Shown: positions 30,376 to 41,300 of the stretch, piece after piece | Layout of the letters: the number at the start of each line of letters is the position of its first letter | How positions within the stretch are numbered: the first letter of the stretch is position 1 | Origin: Skeletonema tropicum | Lineage: Eukaryota > Bacillariophyta > Thalassiosirophyceae > Thalassiosirales > Thalassiosiraceae | Direction: 5' to 3' | Assembly: GCA_037178625.1 (NCBI GenBank) | Contig: CM074146.1 | Span: forward strand, 1,488,001-1,552,000 | Length of the DNA stretch: 64,000 nucleotides | Position numbers and translations under genes: made by a program | Notes under the pieces: generated by a model | Told to the model about the DNA's origin: nothing | The model's input: the letters and a program-made list of their open reading frames with translations, nothing else | Databases searched by the model: none

Positions 30376-31272
30376 ATGGCACCACCTCCCAATAAAAGCA
30401 GTGAAAGCGACGATGATGATGATGATGATATATGCGTCTTGATTTACAGAGAAAGTCAGCTGAGAAAAGCTGAAGCGGCGGCCGCAGCTGTCGAGAGAAC
30501 GAAGACATCATCTGCTTCAACCCATCATAAAACTTCCTGTCAAACCTCTACTCGTAAACGATCGCCGGTTAATAGCCGGAGCGAAGTACCGTTGCATCGT
30601 TCACAACACAGAGGTGCTTCGGGAGGAATAGAAGGAGAATCTTGTTCAGTTGGCGATCGGCCACTGAAGAAGAAGCGCTTCTGCTCTGTTGATGGGTGCA
30701 CAAAACAAGCCAGGAAAGGAGGAGTGTGCTGTAGGCATGGGGCAAAGGTAAAGATCAAACGATGCAGCAATGAAGGATGCGCAAATAAGGTTGTCCAAGG
30801 AGGCGTGTGTATAAAGCACGGTGCAAAGGTCAAACGCAAACGATGTAGCGAAGAAGGATGCACCAGTCATGCTCAGAAAGGAGGAGTGTGTATGAAACAT
30901 GGAGCAAAGGTGCGCCGATATGAATGCTCTGCTGATGGGTGCACAAACAGAAGAGTCCAGGGAGGAGTGTGCATGAAACATGGAGCAAAGGTGCACCGAT
31001 ATGAATGCTCTGCTGATGGGTGCACAAACAAAAGAGTCCAGGGAGGAGTGTGCTTTAGGCACGGAGCAAAACGCAAACGCTGCAGCAGTGAAGGGTGTAC
31101 AAATTATGCTAAGGAAGGAGGAGTGTGCATCGGACATGGAGGAAAGAGAACATGCAACATCAAAGGGTGTACAAAGCATTCCAAAATAGGAGGAGTGTGT
31201 AGAAAGCATGGGGCAAAGGTAAAGCTACAATATGCGGAAGCGAAGGGCTGTCAGAGGAGGAGTGTGTTATAG
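30376..31272 (+). CDS. Cys/His-repeat protein, copy D, frameshifted 3' end
   Basis: 298 residues from the ATG at 30376 (MAPPPNKSSESDDDDDDDIC). This is preferred over an upstream TTG-initiated extension, because all family members start here after AGCAAAGAAG. The acidic/Ala-rich head and eight Cys/His repeats are intact (first CSVDGCTKQARKGGVC, last CNIKGCTKHSKIGGVC). The frame then derails at KGCQRRSVL. Beyond the stop, TTATAGG is tandemly duplicated (7 bp) and the family C-terminus (DSTAFGSEFDQTTATQ) reappears in another frame. Repeats 4-5 duplicate a unit shared almost identically with copy C. Probably a recent pseudogene, or a truncated but expressed variant. Confidence 0.7.
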   Translation: MAPPPNKSSESDDDDDDDICVLIYRESQLRKAEAAAAAVERTKTSSASTHHKTSCQTSTRKRSPVNSRSEVPLHRSQHRGASGGIEGESCSVGDRPLKKKRFCSVDGCTKQARKGGVCCRHGAKVKIKRCSNEGCANKVVQGGVCIKHGAKVKRKRCSEEGCTSHAQKGGVCMKHGAKVRRYECSADGCTNRRVQGGVCMKHGAKVHRYECSADGCTNKRVQGGVCFRHGAKRKRCSSEGCTNYAKEGGVCIGHGGKRTCNIKGCTKHSKIGGVCRKHGAKVKLQYAEAKGCQRRSVL

Positions 31273-31510
31273 GTTATAGGCATGGGGCGAAAGAGAAACG
31301 ATGTAGCAAAGAGAGCAGCAAAGCTGAAAAGAAAGGAGTGTGCTATAGGGATGGGGCATATTGCAATACTTATGACGATTCTACTGCATTTGGATCAGAA
31401 TTCGATCAGACTACTGCAACTCAATTCAACCGAATGATTATACTCCTGGGCCTTACAACAGAGTTCCGGGAGAGGTGACCATCGCATGTCAAGAAAAAAT
31501 GGAGATTTAG
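31273..31510 (+). pseudogene. out-of-frame C-terminus of copy D
   Basis: It contains ERCSKESSKAEKKGVCYRDGAY and DDSTAFGSEFDQTTAT, matching the last repeat and C-terminus of copy C but out of frame with the copy D protein. It ends near TAG 31508-31510, where copy C ends with the equivalent CQEIVEV. Confidence 0.65.
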
Positions 31511-32406
31511 CACTTGTTTGCTAAATCTCTTCCTTTTGCAGGCGTCTCCTTGTTAGTTTGATGCCCTCTGAATACCGAGTACTTCGTGAAAGTCAGCATT
31601 GCATATATAGATGATAAGTAACATCCAGTGGATGCTAATATCAGACCTGGGGAATGCATCTCTTTCCTTATTTTCCTTAACAAGTCAATATTGGATAACT
31701 AAGCAGTTTAAGAGTGAGATGTAATCTATGTCAGTTGTATATGCGCAGGTGTCTTCACCAAGACCAAGTAAGCGTCAGTTTCATGATTTGAGTTTTCTCC
31801 AGCAATTACTCCACTTACTCTGCTCTGATCCTCGTTTGGCTCCATCTTCATGAGAAGCGTTATCCCCTCTCAGCTATGTCGTAGATCGAAGTTGAAGCCT
31901 TCCACACGTGTACTGCTACTGGTCCACTACTCGCGCTGCTGAGCCGAGTGCAATGCTTCCCACGAAGCGTTCAATCTGCTGAGACTATAAAATAGGATTG
32001 GCTCCAGCTCGGTTTCGATTGGAATCCATTCATAGTGAATCTGTCTCTGTCTCTGTGTAGTCAGTCCTCTCGCTGAGGCTGAGCTGAGGATGACGAGTAA
32101 TACATATACATTAATTAGAGAGTGATGGATCTTCTACCTTTGTCTTGTGCTTGGGTCAAAGAAGGCGAGTTTAGGTGTAGTCGAGCGAAGCAGAGCTTGC
32201 CTGTTTGGTTCGATATCCTCAAGGGCAAGGGAATTAGAAGAGGTGAAGGCAGTTTCAGCGCAAAACAGCAGCAGCAACGAAGAAGTAACAAAGTAATACA
32301 TAAAATATGCAGTTTATAGTGTTTGGTGTCTGGTCCCGATGCGACAGGAACTATATATATATGTAACAGAAATTTTAAAGTACGTCTGGTGGGCCCTCAA
32401 GAGACG
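31511..32406. other. intergenic, no supported gene
   Basis: A TATA-like box (CTATAAAATA) at about 31985 and a TCTGTCTCTGTCTCTG repeat at 32039 could belong to a promoter or an old element. The only open frame to the right (32122-32319, 65 codons) shows no domain. Confidence 0.3.
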
Positions 32407-32455
32407 ACTGTATGATTTGAAAGTGATGATACAATATTTTTCAACTTAGATTAGG

Positions 32456-32525
32456 ACGTTAATTACTTGAACGAGTAGAGTAATGAACTCGTTTCGGTTA
32501 GACCTTCATCGGCAAGTGTCAACGT
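32456..32525 (-). ncRNA. hammerhead-ribozyme-like fold, copy 1
   Basis: Read on the minus strand. Stem I is ACGTT/AACGT plus ACTTG/CAAGT around a small internal loop; core CCGATGA; stem II GGT/ACC; then GAAA; stem III CGAGT/ACTCG; then TT as the cleavage dinucleotide. The layout is that of a type I hammerhead, known from Penelope-like elements. Deviations are C for U at core position 4 and one extra A before stem II, so activity may be reduced or lost. Confidence 0.5.
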
Positions 32526-32658
32526 GAGACAGCCCCAGGAGCGGGCTGTTCTAATGAATCTTTTGTATAGTGGTGAACGGAGAAAAATGAAATGAACGGA
32601 GAAGTGAACGTCTTTTTCAGACGCGGTTCAATGTCTTTTCAGACAGGAGAAGCTTTTG

Positions 32659-32700
32659 CTCTCCCGAGCTGAGCTGCCGGAAGGCAGCTCCTCGGGAGAG
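32659..32700 (-). other. strong hairpin in the PLE 3' region, copy 1
   Basis: CTCTCCCGAG pairs with CTCGGGAGAG, and inside it GAGCTGCC pairs with GGCAGCTC around a GGAA loop. It lies just after the RT stop codon. It could be a 3' structural signal of the retroelement RNA or a processing/termination hairpin. Confidence 0.7.
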
Positions 32701-32719
32701 TAAAAGGAGGGGAGCTCGA

Positions 32720-33614
32720 TCAGTCAGGATCGGGCTCCCCATCAAAATACTTACTGGCCTCTTTGCCGGGTTCTTGTATCAGTTTTGCTTTCGTCACAGC
32801 TGATCGTATCGTTGGGGCTCCATGATAGGCAATAATAAACTTCTGAATTCGTAGTTCTTGTTCGAAGACTTCTTTGCAGTGGGTGTCGTAGAGACACCGA
32901 AGTAGTTTACGAGGGATATCATTTGGATGGAATGTCCAGTGGAGGATGGCCAATTCTTTGTTGGTAAGAGTAGGCTCTGTTGGTTGTTGTATTGCATTTG
33001 CATTTGATTCGATAGATCGTAGGCGTGCATCTGCTTGTAGGATGTACTGCTTGATGACGTGTGAGTCCCAGCCGCGTTGTACTAGTCTTTTGAAGAGTAA
33101 TTTAGATTGATTGATGTAGTCAGATTCAAGGGAGTTTTGGCGCTTGTACTGACGCAATAGACTGTAGGTGACACCTTTCATAATTTGTGGAGAGTGTGCT
33201 GAATGCGGCGGGAGATATTGGTAGAGATTGCAGGCTTTTTGGAATGTACGTGTTTGAATTTGTTGCGATGGTCCAATGGTGATAGTGAGATCGAGGAAGT
33301 TAACAGATGTTGATAGGGGCTCAAAGTCCCATCGTAGGGATCCGAAGTTATCAGTATCATATTGAAATTGTGCATATCGTAGGTTGGTACCAATCCATAT
33401 TCCTTTCATATCGTCGATGAAACGCTTGTAGAGGAGGAGATCATTGGAATATTTATTAAGGAGGAATTCTTCATGGATTGCAAAGTAGATTGTAGCCCAC
33501 ATACATGCTGCACTAGTTCCCATTGCTGTACCAGTTAGTTGTTTGAAGTACATATCACCAAATTCGAAGATGTTGTTTTTCATGACTAGCGAAAGAGCTT
33601 CTTTGATTGCGGCA
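32720..33614 (-). pseudogene. 5'-truncated PLE reverse transcriptase copy
   Basis: It encodes the C-terminal 300 residues of the RT from AAIKEALSLVMKNN to EASKYFDGEPDPD, with motifs B (GTAMGTSAA) and C (FIDD) but no motif A. It differs from the longer copy by very few residues (for example E for K and E for D near the end), so the duplication is recent. The leading MYHHFQIIQF comes from the junction with the other copy's 3' end. Confidence 0.75.
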
Positions 33615-33664
33615 AACTGTATGATTTGAAAGTGATGATACAATATTTTTCAACTTAGATTAGG

Positions 33665-33734
33665 ACGTTAATTACTTGAACGAGTAGAGTAATGAACTCG
33701 TTTCGGTTAGACCTTCATCGGCAAGTGTCAACGT
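33665..33734 (-). ncRNA. hammerhead-ribozyme-like fold, copy 2
   Basis: Identical to the fold at 32456-32525 and placed in the same position relative to the RT gene upstream of it. Confidence 0.5.
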
Positions 33735-33864
33735 GAGACAGCCCCAGGAGCGGGCTGTTCTAATGAATCTTTTGTATGGTGAACGGAGAAAAATGAAATG
33801 AACGGAGAAGTGAACGTCTTTTTCAGACGCGGTTCAATGTCTTTTCAGACAGGAGAAGCTTTTG

Positions 33865-33906
33865 CTCTCCCGAGCTGAGCTGCCGGAAGGCAGCTCCTCG
33901 GGAGAG
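33865..33906 (-). other. strong hairpin in the PLE 3' region, copy 2
   Basis: Same 42-nt stem-loop as at 32659-32700, right after the stop of the longer RT copy. Confidence 0.7.
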
Positions 33907-33925
33907 TAAAAGGAGGGGAGCTCGA

Positions 33926-35353
33926 TCAGTCAGGATCGGGCTCCCCATCAAAATACTTACTGGCCTCTTTGCCGGGTTCTTGTATCAGTTTTGCTTTCGT
34001 CACAGCTGATCGTATCGTTGGGGCTCCATGATAGGCAATAATAAACTTCTGAATTCGTAGATCTTGTTCGAAGACTTCTTTGCAGTGGGTGTCGTAGAGA
34101 CACCGAAGTAGTTTACGAGGGATATCATTTGGATGGAATGTCCAGTGGAGGATGGCCAATTCTTTGTTGGTAAGAGTAGGCTTTGTTGGTTGTTGTATTG
34201 CGTTTGCATTTGATTCGATAGATCGTAGGCGTGCATCTGCTTGTAGGATGTACTGCTTGATGACGTGTGAGTCCCAGCCGCGTTGTACTAGTCTTTTGAA
34301 GAGTAATTTAGATTGATTGATGTAGTCAGATTCAAGGGAGTTTTGGCGCTTGTACTGACGCAATAGACTGTAGGTGACACCTTTCATAATTTGTGGAGAG
34401 TGTGCTGAATGCGGCGGGAGATATTGGTAGAGATTGCAGGCTTTTTGGAATGTACGTGTTTGAATTTGTTGCGATGGTCCAATGGTGATAGTGAGATCGA
34501 GGAAGTTAACAGATGTTGATAGGGGCTCAAAGTCCCATCGTAGGGATCCGAAGTTATCAGTATCATATTGAAATTGTGCATATCGTAGGTTGGTACCAAT
34601 CCATATTCCTTTCATATCGTCGATGAAACGCTTGTAGAGGAGGAGATCATTGGAATATTTATTAAGGAGGAATTCTTCATGGATTGCAAAGTAGATTGTA
34701 GCCCACATACATGCTGCACTAGTTCCCATTGCTGTACCAGTTAGTTGTTTGAAGTACATATCACCAAATTCGAAGATGTTGTTTTTCATGACTAGCGAAA
34801 GAGCTTCTTTGATTGCGGCAATAGGAAAGGAGGAGAGTCCATTGCTTGCTAGTTTACCGGAGGAGGCTAATTCATCGAGCCAGTTGCTGATGACTTGGAG
34901 CGCATGATCTGTGTCGATGTTAGTATACATAGATTGCGCATCTGCTGTAAATAGTCTTGCATTGAAGGGAAGGCGGTGGAATGACTGGAGACTGTCGAGT
35001 AGGCTGCCACTATCTTTGAGGTACGATGGGATGAATTGTTTCAGTTGTTGGAGATGGTAGTCGACCCACTTGCTAAGGCAGTTCATGAATGTACCTGCGC
35101 AGCATACAATTGGACGGAACTTGTAGGGCTTCTTTTTATGCACTTTCAGCGTCATACGGAATCGAGCAAACTTGTTTGTTGGGAACAGTTTCTCAGATTG
35201 CGAGCGCTTAAGGTAGTCTTGCTCGGCTTTAGACATTGACATCTTGTGTTTTTGACAGAAGAGGGCAATTTTATAGCGGAGGATATTATTCATTTGCATT
35301 GCTTCTTGACGGCTGATTCGTTGGTACACATTCGTATTACTGAGGTGATCAGT
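33926..35353 (-). CDS. Penelope-like reverse transcriptase, 5'-partial
   Basis: At least 467 residues. The frame is open through a GTG at 35329 into DHLSNTNVYQRISRQEA and then meets the satellite at about 35353, so the N-terminus is missing. In order: RPIVCCAGTFMNCLSKWVDY (fingers), LFTADAQSMYTNIDTDHA (motif A), FKQLTGTAMGTSAACMW (motif B), LLYKRFIDDMKGIW (motif C with the Asp pair), SVNFLDLTI, then a thumb-like basic C-terminus. The YTNI/MGTS/FIDD set is typical of Penelope-like RTs, relatives of telomerase RT. Catalytic residues are intact. No separate endonuclease domain follows. It is possibly part of an element that primes at chromosome ends. Confidence 0.75.
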   Translation of the reverse strand, partial: TDHLSNTNVYQRISRQEAMQMNNILRYKIALFCQKHKMSMSKAEQDYLKRSQSEKLFPTNKFARFRMTLKVHKKKPYKFRPIVCCAGTFMNCLSKWVDYHLQQLKQFIPSYLKDSGSLLDSLQSFHRLPFNARLFTADAQSMYTNIDTDHALQVISNWLDELASSGKLASNGLSSFPIAAIKEALSLVMKNNIFEFGDMYFKQLTGTAMGTSAACMWATIYFAIHEEFLLNKYSNDLLLYKRFIDDMKGIWIGTNLRYAQFQYDTDNFGSLRWDFEPLSTSVNFLDLTITIGPSQQIQTRTFQKACNLYQYLPPHSAHSPQIMKGVTYSLLRQYKRQNSLESDYINQSKLLFKRLVQRGWDSHVIKQYILQADARLRSIESNANAIQQPTKPTLTNKELAILHWTFHPNDIPRKLLRCLYDTHCKEVFEQDLRIQKFIIAYHGAPTIRSAVTKAKLIQEPGKEASKYFDGEPDPD

Positions 35354-38300
35354 ACATGCCCAGTGCTAGATATATGGTGATATCGATGCCCAGTGCTAGA
35401 TATCTCATTGGATATCGATGCCCAGAGCTAGATATCTGGGGATATCTATGCCCAGTGCTGGATATCTGGGGATATTGATGATCAGTGCTAGATATCTGGT
35501 GACATCGATGCCCAGTGTTAGATATCCTCTCACTGGATATCGATGCCCAGTGCTAGATATCTCACTGGATATTGATGCCGATGTCCAGTGCTAGAAATCT
35601 TGCGATATCGATGCCCAGTGCTAGATATCTCACAGGATATCGATGCCCAGTGCTAGATATCAGGCGATATCGATGTCCAGTCCTAGATATCTCACTGGAT
35701 ATCGATGCCCAGAGCTAGATATCTGGCAATATTGATGCCCAGTGCTGGCTATCTGGGGATATCGATGCACAGTGCTGGATATCTGGGCATATCAATACCC
35801 AGTGCTAGATATCTCACTGGATATCGATGCCCTGTGCTAGATATCTCAATGGATATCGATGCCCAGTGCTAGATATATGGTGATATCGATGCCCAGTGCT
35901 AGATATCTCATTGGATATTGATGCCCAGAGCTAGATATCTCACTGGATATCGATGCCCAGTGCTGGATATCGATGCCCAGTGCTAGATATATGGTGATAT
36001 CGATGCCCAGTGCTAGATATCTCATTGGATATCGATGCCCAGAGCTAGATATCTGGGGATATCTATGCCCAGTGCTGGATATCTGGGGATATTGATGCCC
36101 AGGGCTAGATATCTGGTGACATCGATGCCCAGTGTTAGATATCCTCTCACTGGATATCGATGCCCAGTGCTAGATATCTCACTGGATATTGATGCCGATG
36201 CCCAGTGCTAGAAATCTTGCGATATCGATGCCCAGTGCTAGATATCTCACAGGATATCGATGCCCAGTGCTAGATATCAGGCGATATCGATGTCCAGTCC
36301 TAGATATCTCTTTGGATATCGATGCCCAGAGCTAGATATCTGGCGATATTGATGCCCAGTGCTGGCTATCTGGGGATATCGATGCACAGTGCTGGATATC
36401 TGGGCATATCAATGCCCAGTGCTAGATATCTCACTGGATATCGATGCCCTGTGCTAGATATCTCAATGGATATCGATGCCCAGTGCTAGATATATGGTGA
36501 TATCGATGCCCAGTGCTAGATATCTCATTGGATATTGATGCCCAGAGCTAGATATCTCACTGGATATCGATGCCCAGTGCTGGATATTGATGCCCAGTGC
36601 TAGATATATGGTGATATCGATGCCCAGTGCTAGATATCTCATTGGATATCGATGCCCAGAGCTAGATATCTGGGGATATCTATGCCCAGTGCTGAGTATC
36701 TGGGGATATTGATGCCCAGTGCTAGATATCTGGTGACATCGATGCCCAGTGTTAGATATCCTCTCACTGGATATCGATGCCCAGTGCTAGATATCTCACT
36801 GGATATCGATGCCCAGTGCTAGAAATCTTGCGATATCGATGCCCAGTGCTAGATATCTCACAGGATATCGATGCCCAGTGCTAGATATCAGGCGATATTG
36901 ATGTCCAGTCCTAGATATCTCACTGGATATCGATGCCCAGAGCTAGATATCTGGCGATATTGATGCCCAGTGCTGGCTATCTGGCGATATTGATGCCCAG
37001 TGCTGGCTATCTGGGGATATCGATGCACAGTGCTGGATATCTGGGCATATCAATGCCCAGTGCTAGATATCTCACTGGATATCGATGCTTTGTGCTAGTT
37101 ACCTCAATGGATATCGATGCCCAGTGCTAGATATATGGTGATATCGATGCCCAGTGCTAGATATCTCATTGGATATATTGATGCCCAGAGCTAGATATCT
37201 CACTGGATATCGATGCCCAGTGCTGGATTTCGATGCCCAGTGCTAGATATATGGTGATATCGATGCCCAGTGCTAGATATCTCATTGGATATCGATGCCC
37301 AGAGCTAGAAATCTGGGGATATCTATGCCCAGTGCTGGATATCTGGGGATATTGATGCCCAGTGCTAGATATCTGGTGACATCGATGCCCAGTGTTAGAT
37401 ATCCTCTCACTGGATATCGATGCCCAGTGCTAGAAATCTTGCGATATCGATGCCCAGTGCTAGATATCTCACGGGATATCGATGCCCAGTGCTAGATATC
37501 AGGCGATATCGATGTCCAGTCCTAGATATCTCACTGGATATCGATGCCCAGAGCTAGATATCTGGCGATATTGATGCCCAGTGCTGGCTATCTGGGGATA
37601 TCGATGCACAGTGCTGGATATCTGGGCATATCAATGCCCAGTGCTAGATATCTGCTCACTGGATATCGATGCCCTGTGCTAGATATCTCAATGGATATCG
37701 ATGCCCAGTGCTAGATATATGGTGATATCGATGCCCAGTGCTAGATATCTCATTGGATATTGATGCCCAGAGCTAGATATCTCACTGGATATCGATGCCC
37801 AGTGCTGGATATCGATGCCCAGTGCTAGATATATGGTGATATCGATGCCCAGTGCTAGATATCTCATTGGATATCGATGCCCAGAGCTAGATATCTGGGG
37901 ATATCTATGCCCAGTGCTAGATATCTGGGGATATTGATGCCCAGTGCTAGATATCTGGTGACATCGATGCCCAGTGTTAGATATCCTCTCACTGGATATC
38001 GATGCCCAGTGCTAGATATCTCACTGGATATTGATGCCGATGCCCAGTGCTAGAAATCTTGCGATATCGATGCCCAGTGCTAGATATCTCACAGGATATC
38101 GATGCCCAGTGCTAGATATCAGGCGATATCGATGTCCAGTCCTAGATATCTCACTGGATATCGATGCCCAGAGCTAGATATCTGGCGATATTGATGCCCA
38201 GTGCTGGCTATCTGGGGATATCGATGCACAGTGCTGGATATCTGGGCATATCAATACCCAGTGCTAGATATCTCACTGGATATCGATGCCCTGTGCTAGA

Positions 38301-41300
38301 TATCTCAATGGATATCGATGCCCAGTGCTAGATATATGGTGATATCGATGCCCAGTGCTAGATATCTCATTGAATATTGATGTCCAGAGCTAGATATCTC
38401 ACTGGATATCGATGCCCAGTGCTGGATATCGATGCCCAGTGCTAGATATATGGTGATATCGATGCCCAGTGCTAGATATCTCATTGGATATCGATGCCCA
38501 GAGCTAGATATCTGGGGATATCTATGCCCAGTGCTGGATATCTGGGGATATTGATGCCCAGTGCTAGATATCTGGTGACATCGATGCCCAGTGTTAGATA
38601 TCCTCTCACTGGATATCGATGCCAAGTGCTAGATATCTCACTGGATATTGATGCCGATGCCCAGTGCTAGAAATCTTGCAATATCAATGCCCAGTGCTAG
38701 ATATCTCACAGGATATCGATGCCCAGTGCTAGATATCAGGCGATATCGATGTCCAGTCCTAGATATCTCACTGGATATCGATGCCCAGAGCTAGATATCT
38801 GGCGATATTGATGCCCAGTGCTGGCTATCTGGGGATATCGATGCACAGTGCTGGATATCTGGGCATATCAATGCCCAGTGCTAGATATCTCACTGGATAT
38901 CGATGCCCTGTGCTAGATATCTCAATGGATATCGATGCCCAGTGCTAGATATATGGTGATATCGATGCCCAGTGCTAGATATCTCATTGAATATTGATGT
39001 CCAGAGCTAGATATCTCGCTAAATATCGATGCCCAGTGCTGGATATCGATGCCCAGTGCTAGATATATGGTGATATCGATGCCCAGTGCTAGATATCTCA
39101 TTGGATATCGATGCCCAGAGCTAGATATCTGGGGATATCTATGCCCAGTGCTGGATATCTGGGGATATTGATGCCCAGTGCTAGATATCTGGTGACATCG
39201 ATGCCCAGTGTTAGATATCCTCTCACTGGATATCGATGCCAAGTGCTAGATATCTCACTGGACATTGATGCCGATGCCCAGTGCTAGAAATCTTGCGATA
39301 TCGATGCCCAGTGCTAGATATCTCACAGGATATCGATGCCCAGTGCTAGATATCAGGCGATATCGATGTCCAGTCCTAGATATCTCACTGGATATCGATG
39401 CCCAGAGCTAGATATCTGGCGATATTGATGCCCAGTGCTGGCTATCTGGGGATATCGATGCACAGTGCTGGATATCTGGGCATATCAATGCCCAGTGCTA
39501 GATATCTCACTGGATATCGATGCCCTGTGCTAGATATCTCAATGGATATCGATGCCCAGTGCTAGATATATGGTGAAAACGATGCCCAGTGCTAGATATC
39601 TCGTTGGATATTGATGCCCAGAGCTAGATATCTCACTGGATATCGATGCCCAGTGCTGGATATCGATGCCCAGTGCTAGATATATGGTGATATCGATGCC
39701 CAGTGCTAGATATCTCATTGGATATCGATGCCCAGAGCTAGATATCTGGGGATATCTATGCCCAGTGCTGGATATCTGGGGATATTGATGCCCAGTGCTA
39801 GATATCTGGTGACATCGATGCCCAGTGTTAGATATCCTCTCACTGGATATCGATGCCCAGTGCTAGATATCTCACTGGATATCAATGCCCAGTGCTTGAA
39901 ATCTTGCGATATTGATGCCCAGTGCTAGATATCTCACAGGATATCGATGCCCAGTGCTAGATATCAGGCGATATTGATGTCCAGTCCTAGATATCTCACT
40001 GGATATCGATGCCCAGAGCTAGATATCTGGCGATATTGATGCCCAGTGCTGGCTATCTGGGGATATCGATGCACAGTGCTGGATATCTGGGCATATCAAT
40101 GCCCAGTGCTAGATATCTCACTGGATATCGATGCCCTGTGCTAGATATCTCAATGGATATCGATGCCCAGTGCTAGATATATGGTGATATCGATGCCCAG
40201 TGCTAGATATCTCATTGGATATTGATGCCCAGAGCTAGATATCTCACTGGATATCGATGCCCAGTGCTGGATATCGATGCCCAGTGCTAGATATATGGTG
40301 ATATCGATGCCCAGTGCTAGATATCTCATTGGATATCGATGCCCAGAGCCAGATATCTGGGGATATCTATGCCCAGTGCTGGATATCTGGGGATATTGAT
40401 GCCCAGTGCTAGATATCTGGTGACATCGATGCCCAGTGTTAGATATCCTCTCACTGGATATCGATGCCCAGTGCTAGATATCTCACTGGATATCGATGTC
40501 CAGTGCTAGAAATCTTGCGATATCGATGCCCAGTGCTAGATATCTCACAGGATATCAATGCCCAGTGCTAGATATCAGGCGATATCGATGTCCAGTCCTA
40601 GATATCTCACTGGATATCGATGCCCAGAGCTAGATATCTGGCGATATTGATGCCCAGTGCTGGCTATCTGGGGATATCGATGCACAGTGCTGGATATCTG
40701 GGCATATCAATGCCCAGTGCTAGATATCTCACTGGATATCGATGCCCTGTGCTAGATATCTCAATGGATATCGATGCCCAGTGCTAGATATATGGTGATA
40801 TCGATGCCCAGTGCTAGATATCTCATTGGATATTGATGCCCAGAGCTAGATATCTCACTGGATATCGATGCCCAGTGCTGGATATCGATGCCCAGTGCTA
40901 GATATATGGTGATATCGATGCCCAGTGCTAGATATCTCATTGGATATCAATGCCCAGAGCTAGATATCTGGGGATATCTATGCCCAGTGCTGGATATCTG
41001 GGGATATTGATGCCCAGTGCTAGATATCTGGTGACATCGATGCCCAGTGTTAGATATCCTCTCACTGGATATCGATGCCCAGTGCTAGATATCTCACTGG
41101 ATATTGATGCCGATGCCCAGTGCTAGAAATCTTGCGATATCGATGCCCAGTGCTAGATATCTCACAGGATATCGATGCCCAGTGCTAGATATCAGGCGAT
41201 ATTGATGTCCAGTCCTAGATATCTCACTGGATATCGATGCCCAGAGCTAGATATCTGGCGATATTGATGCCCAGTGCTGGCTATCTGGGGATATCGATGC

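Larger units (their letters stand above)
32407..35353 (-). mobile_element. Penelope-like retroelement (PLE), full 3' copy plus tandem 5'-truncated copy
   Basis: The minus strand carries an RT gene (33926-35353) and, directly downstream in the same direction, a second copy of the element's last 1.2 kb (32407-33615 repeats 33616-about 34821, over 99% alike by eye). PLEs are known for such partial tandem copies. RT motifs are of PLE type: TADAQSMYTNI, LTGTAMGTSAA, YKRFIDDM. No GIY-YIG endonuclease is visible. The element lies next to subtelomeric satellite, as endonuclease-lacking PLEs often do. The 5' part is cut off by the satellite at about 35353. Confidence 0.75.

Noticed and set aside
30646..31209. 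187-residue minus-strand frame opposite copy D, and similar antisense frames opposite A, B and C
   Set aside because: Antisense shadows of the repeat genes. Their regularity comes from the 69-75-bp coding repeat.
6304..31272. WRKY transcription factor function for the repeat family
   Set aside because: No WRKYGQK heptad or WRKY zinc site. Only the Cys/His repeats resemble the N-terminal part of proteins so named.
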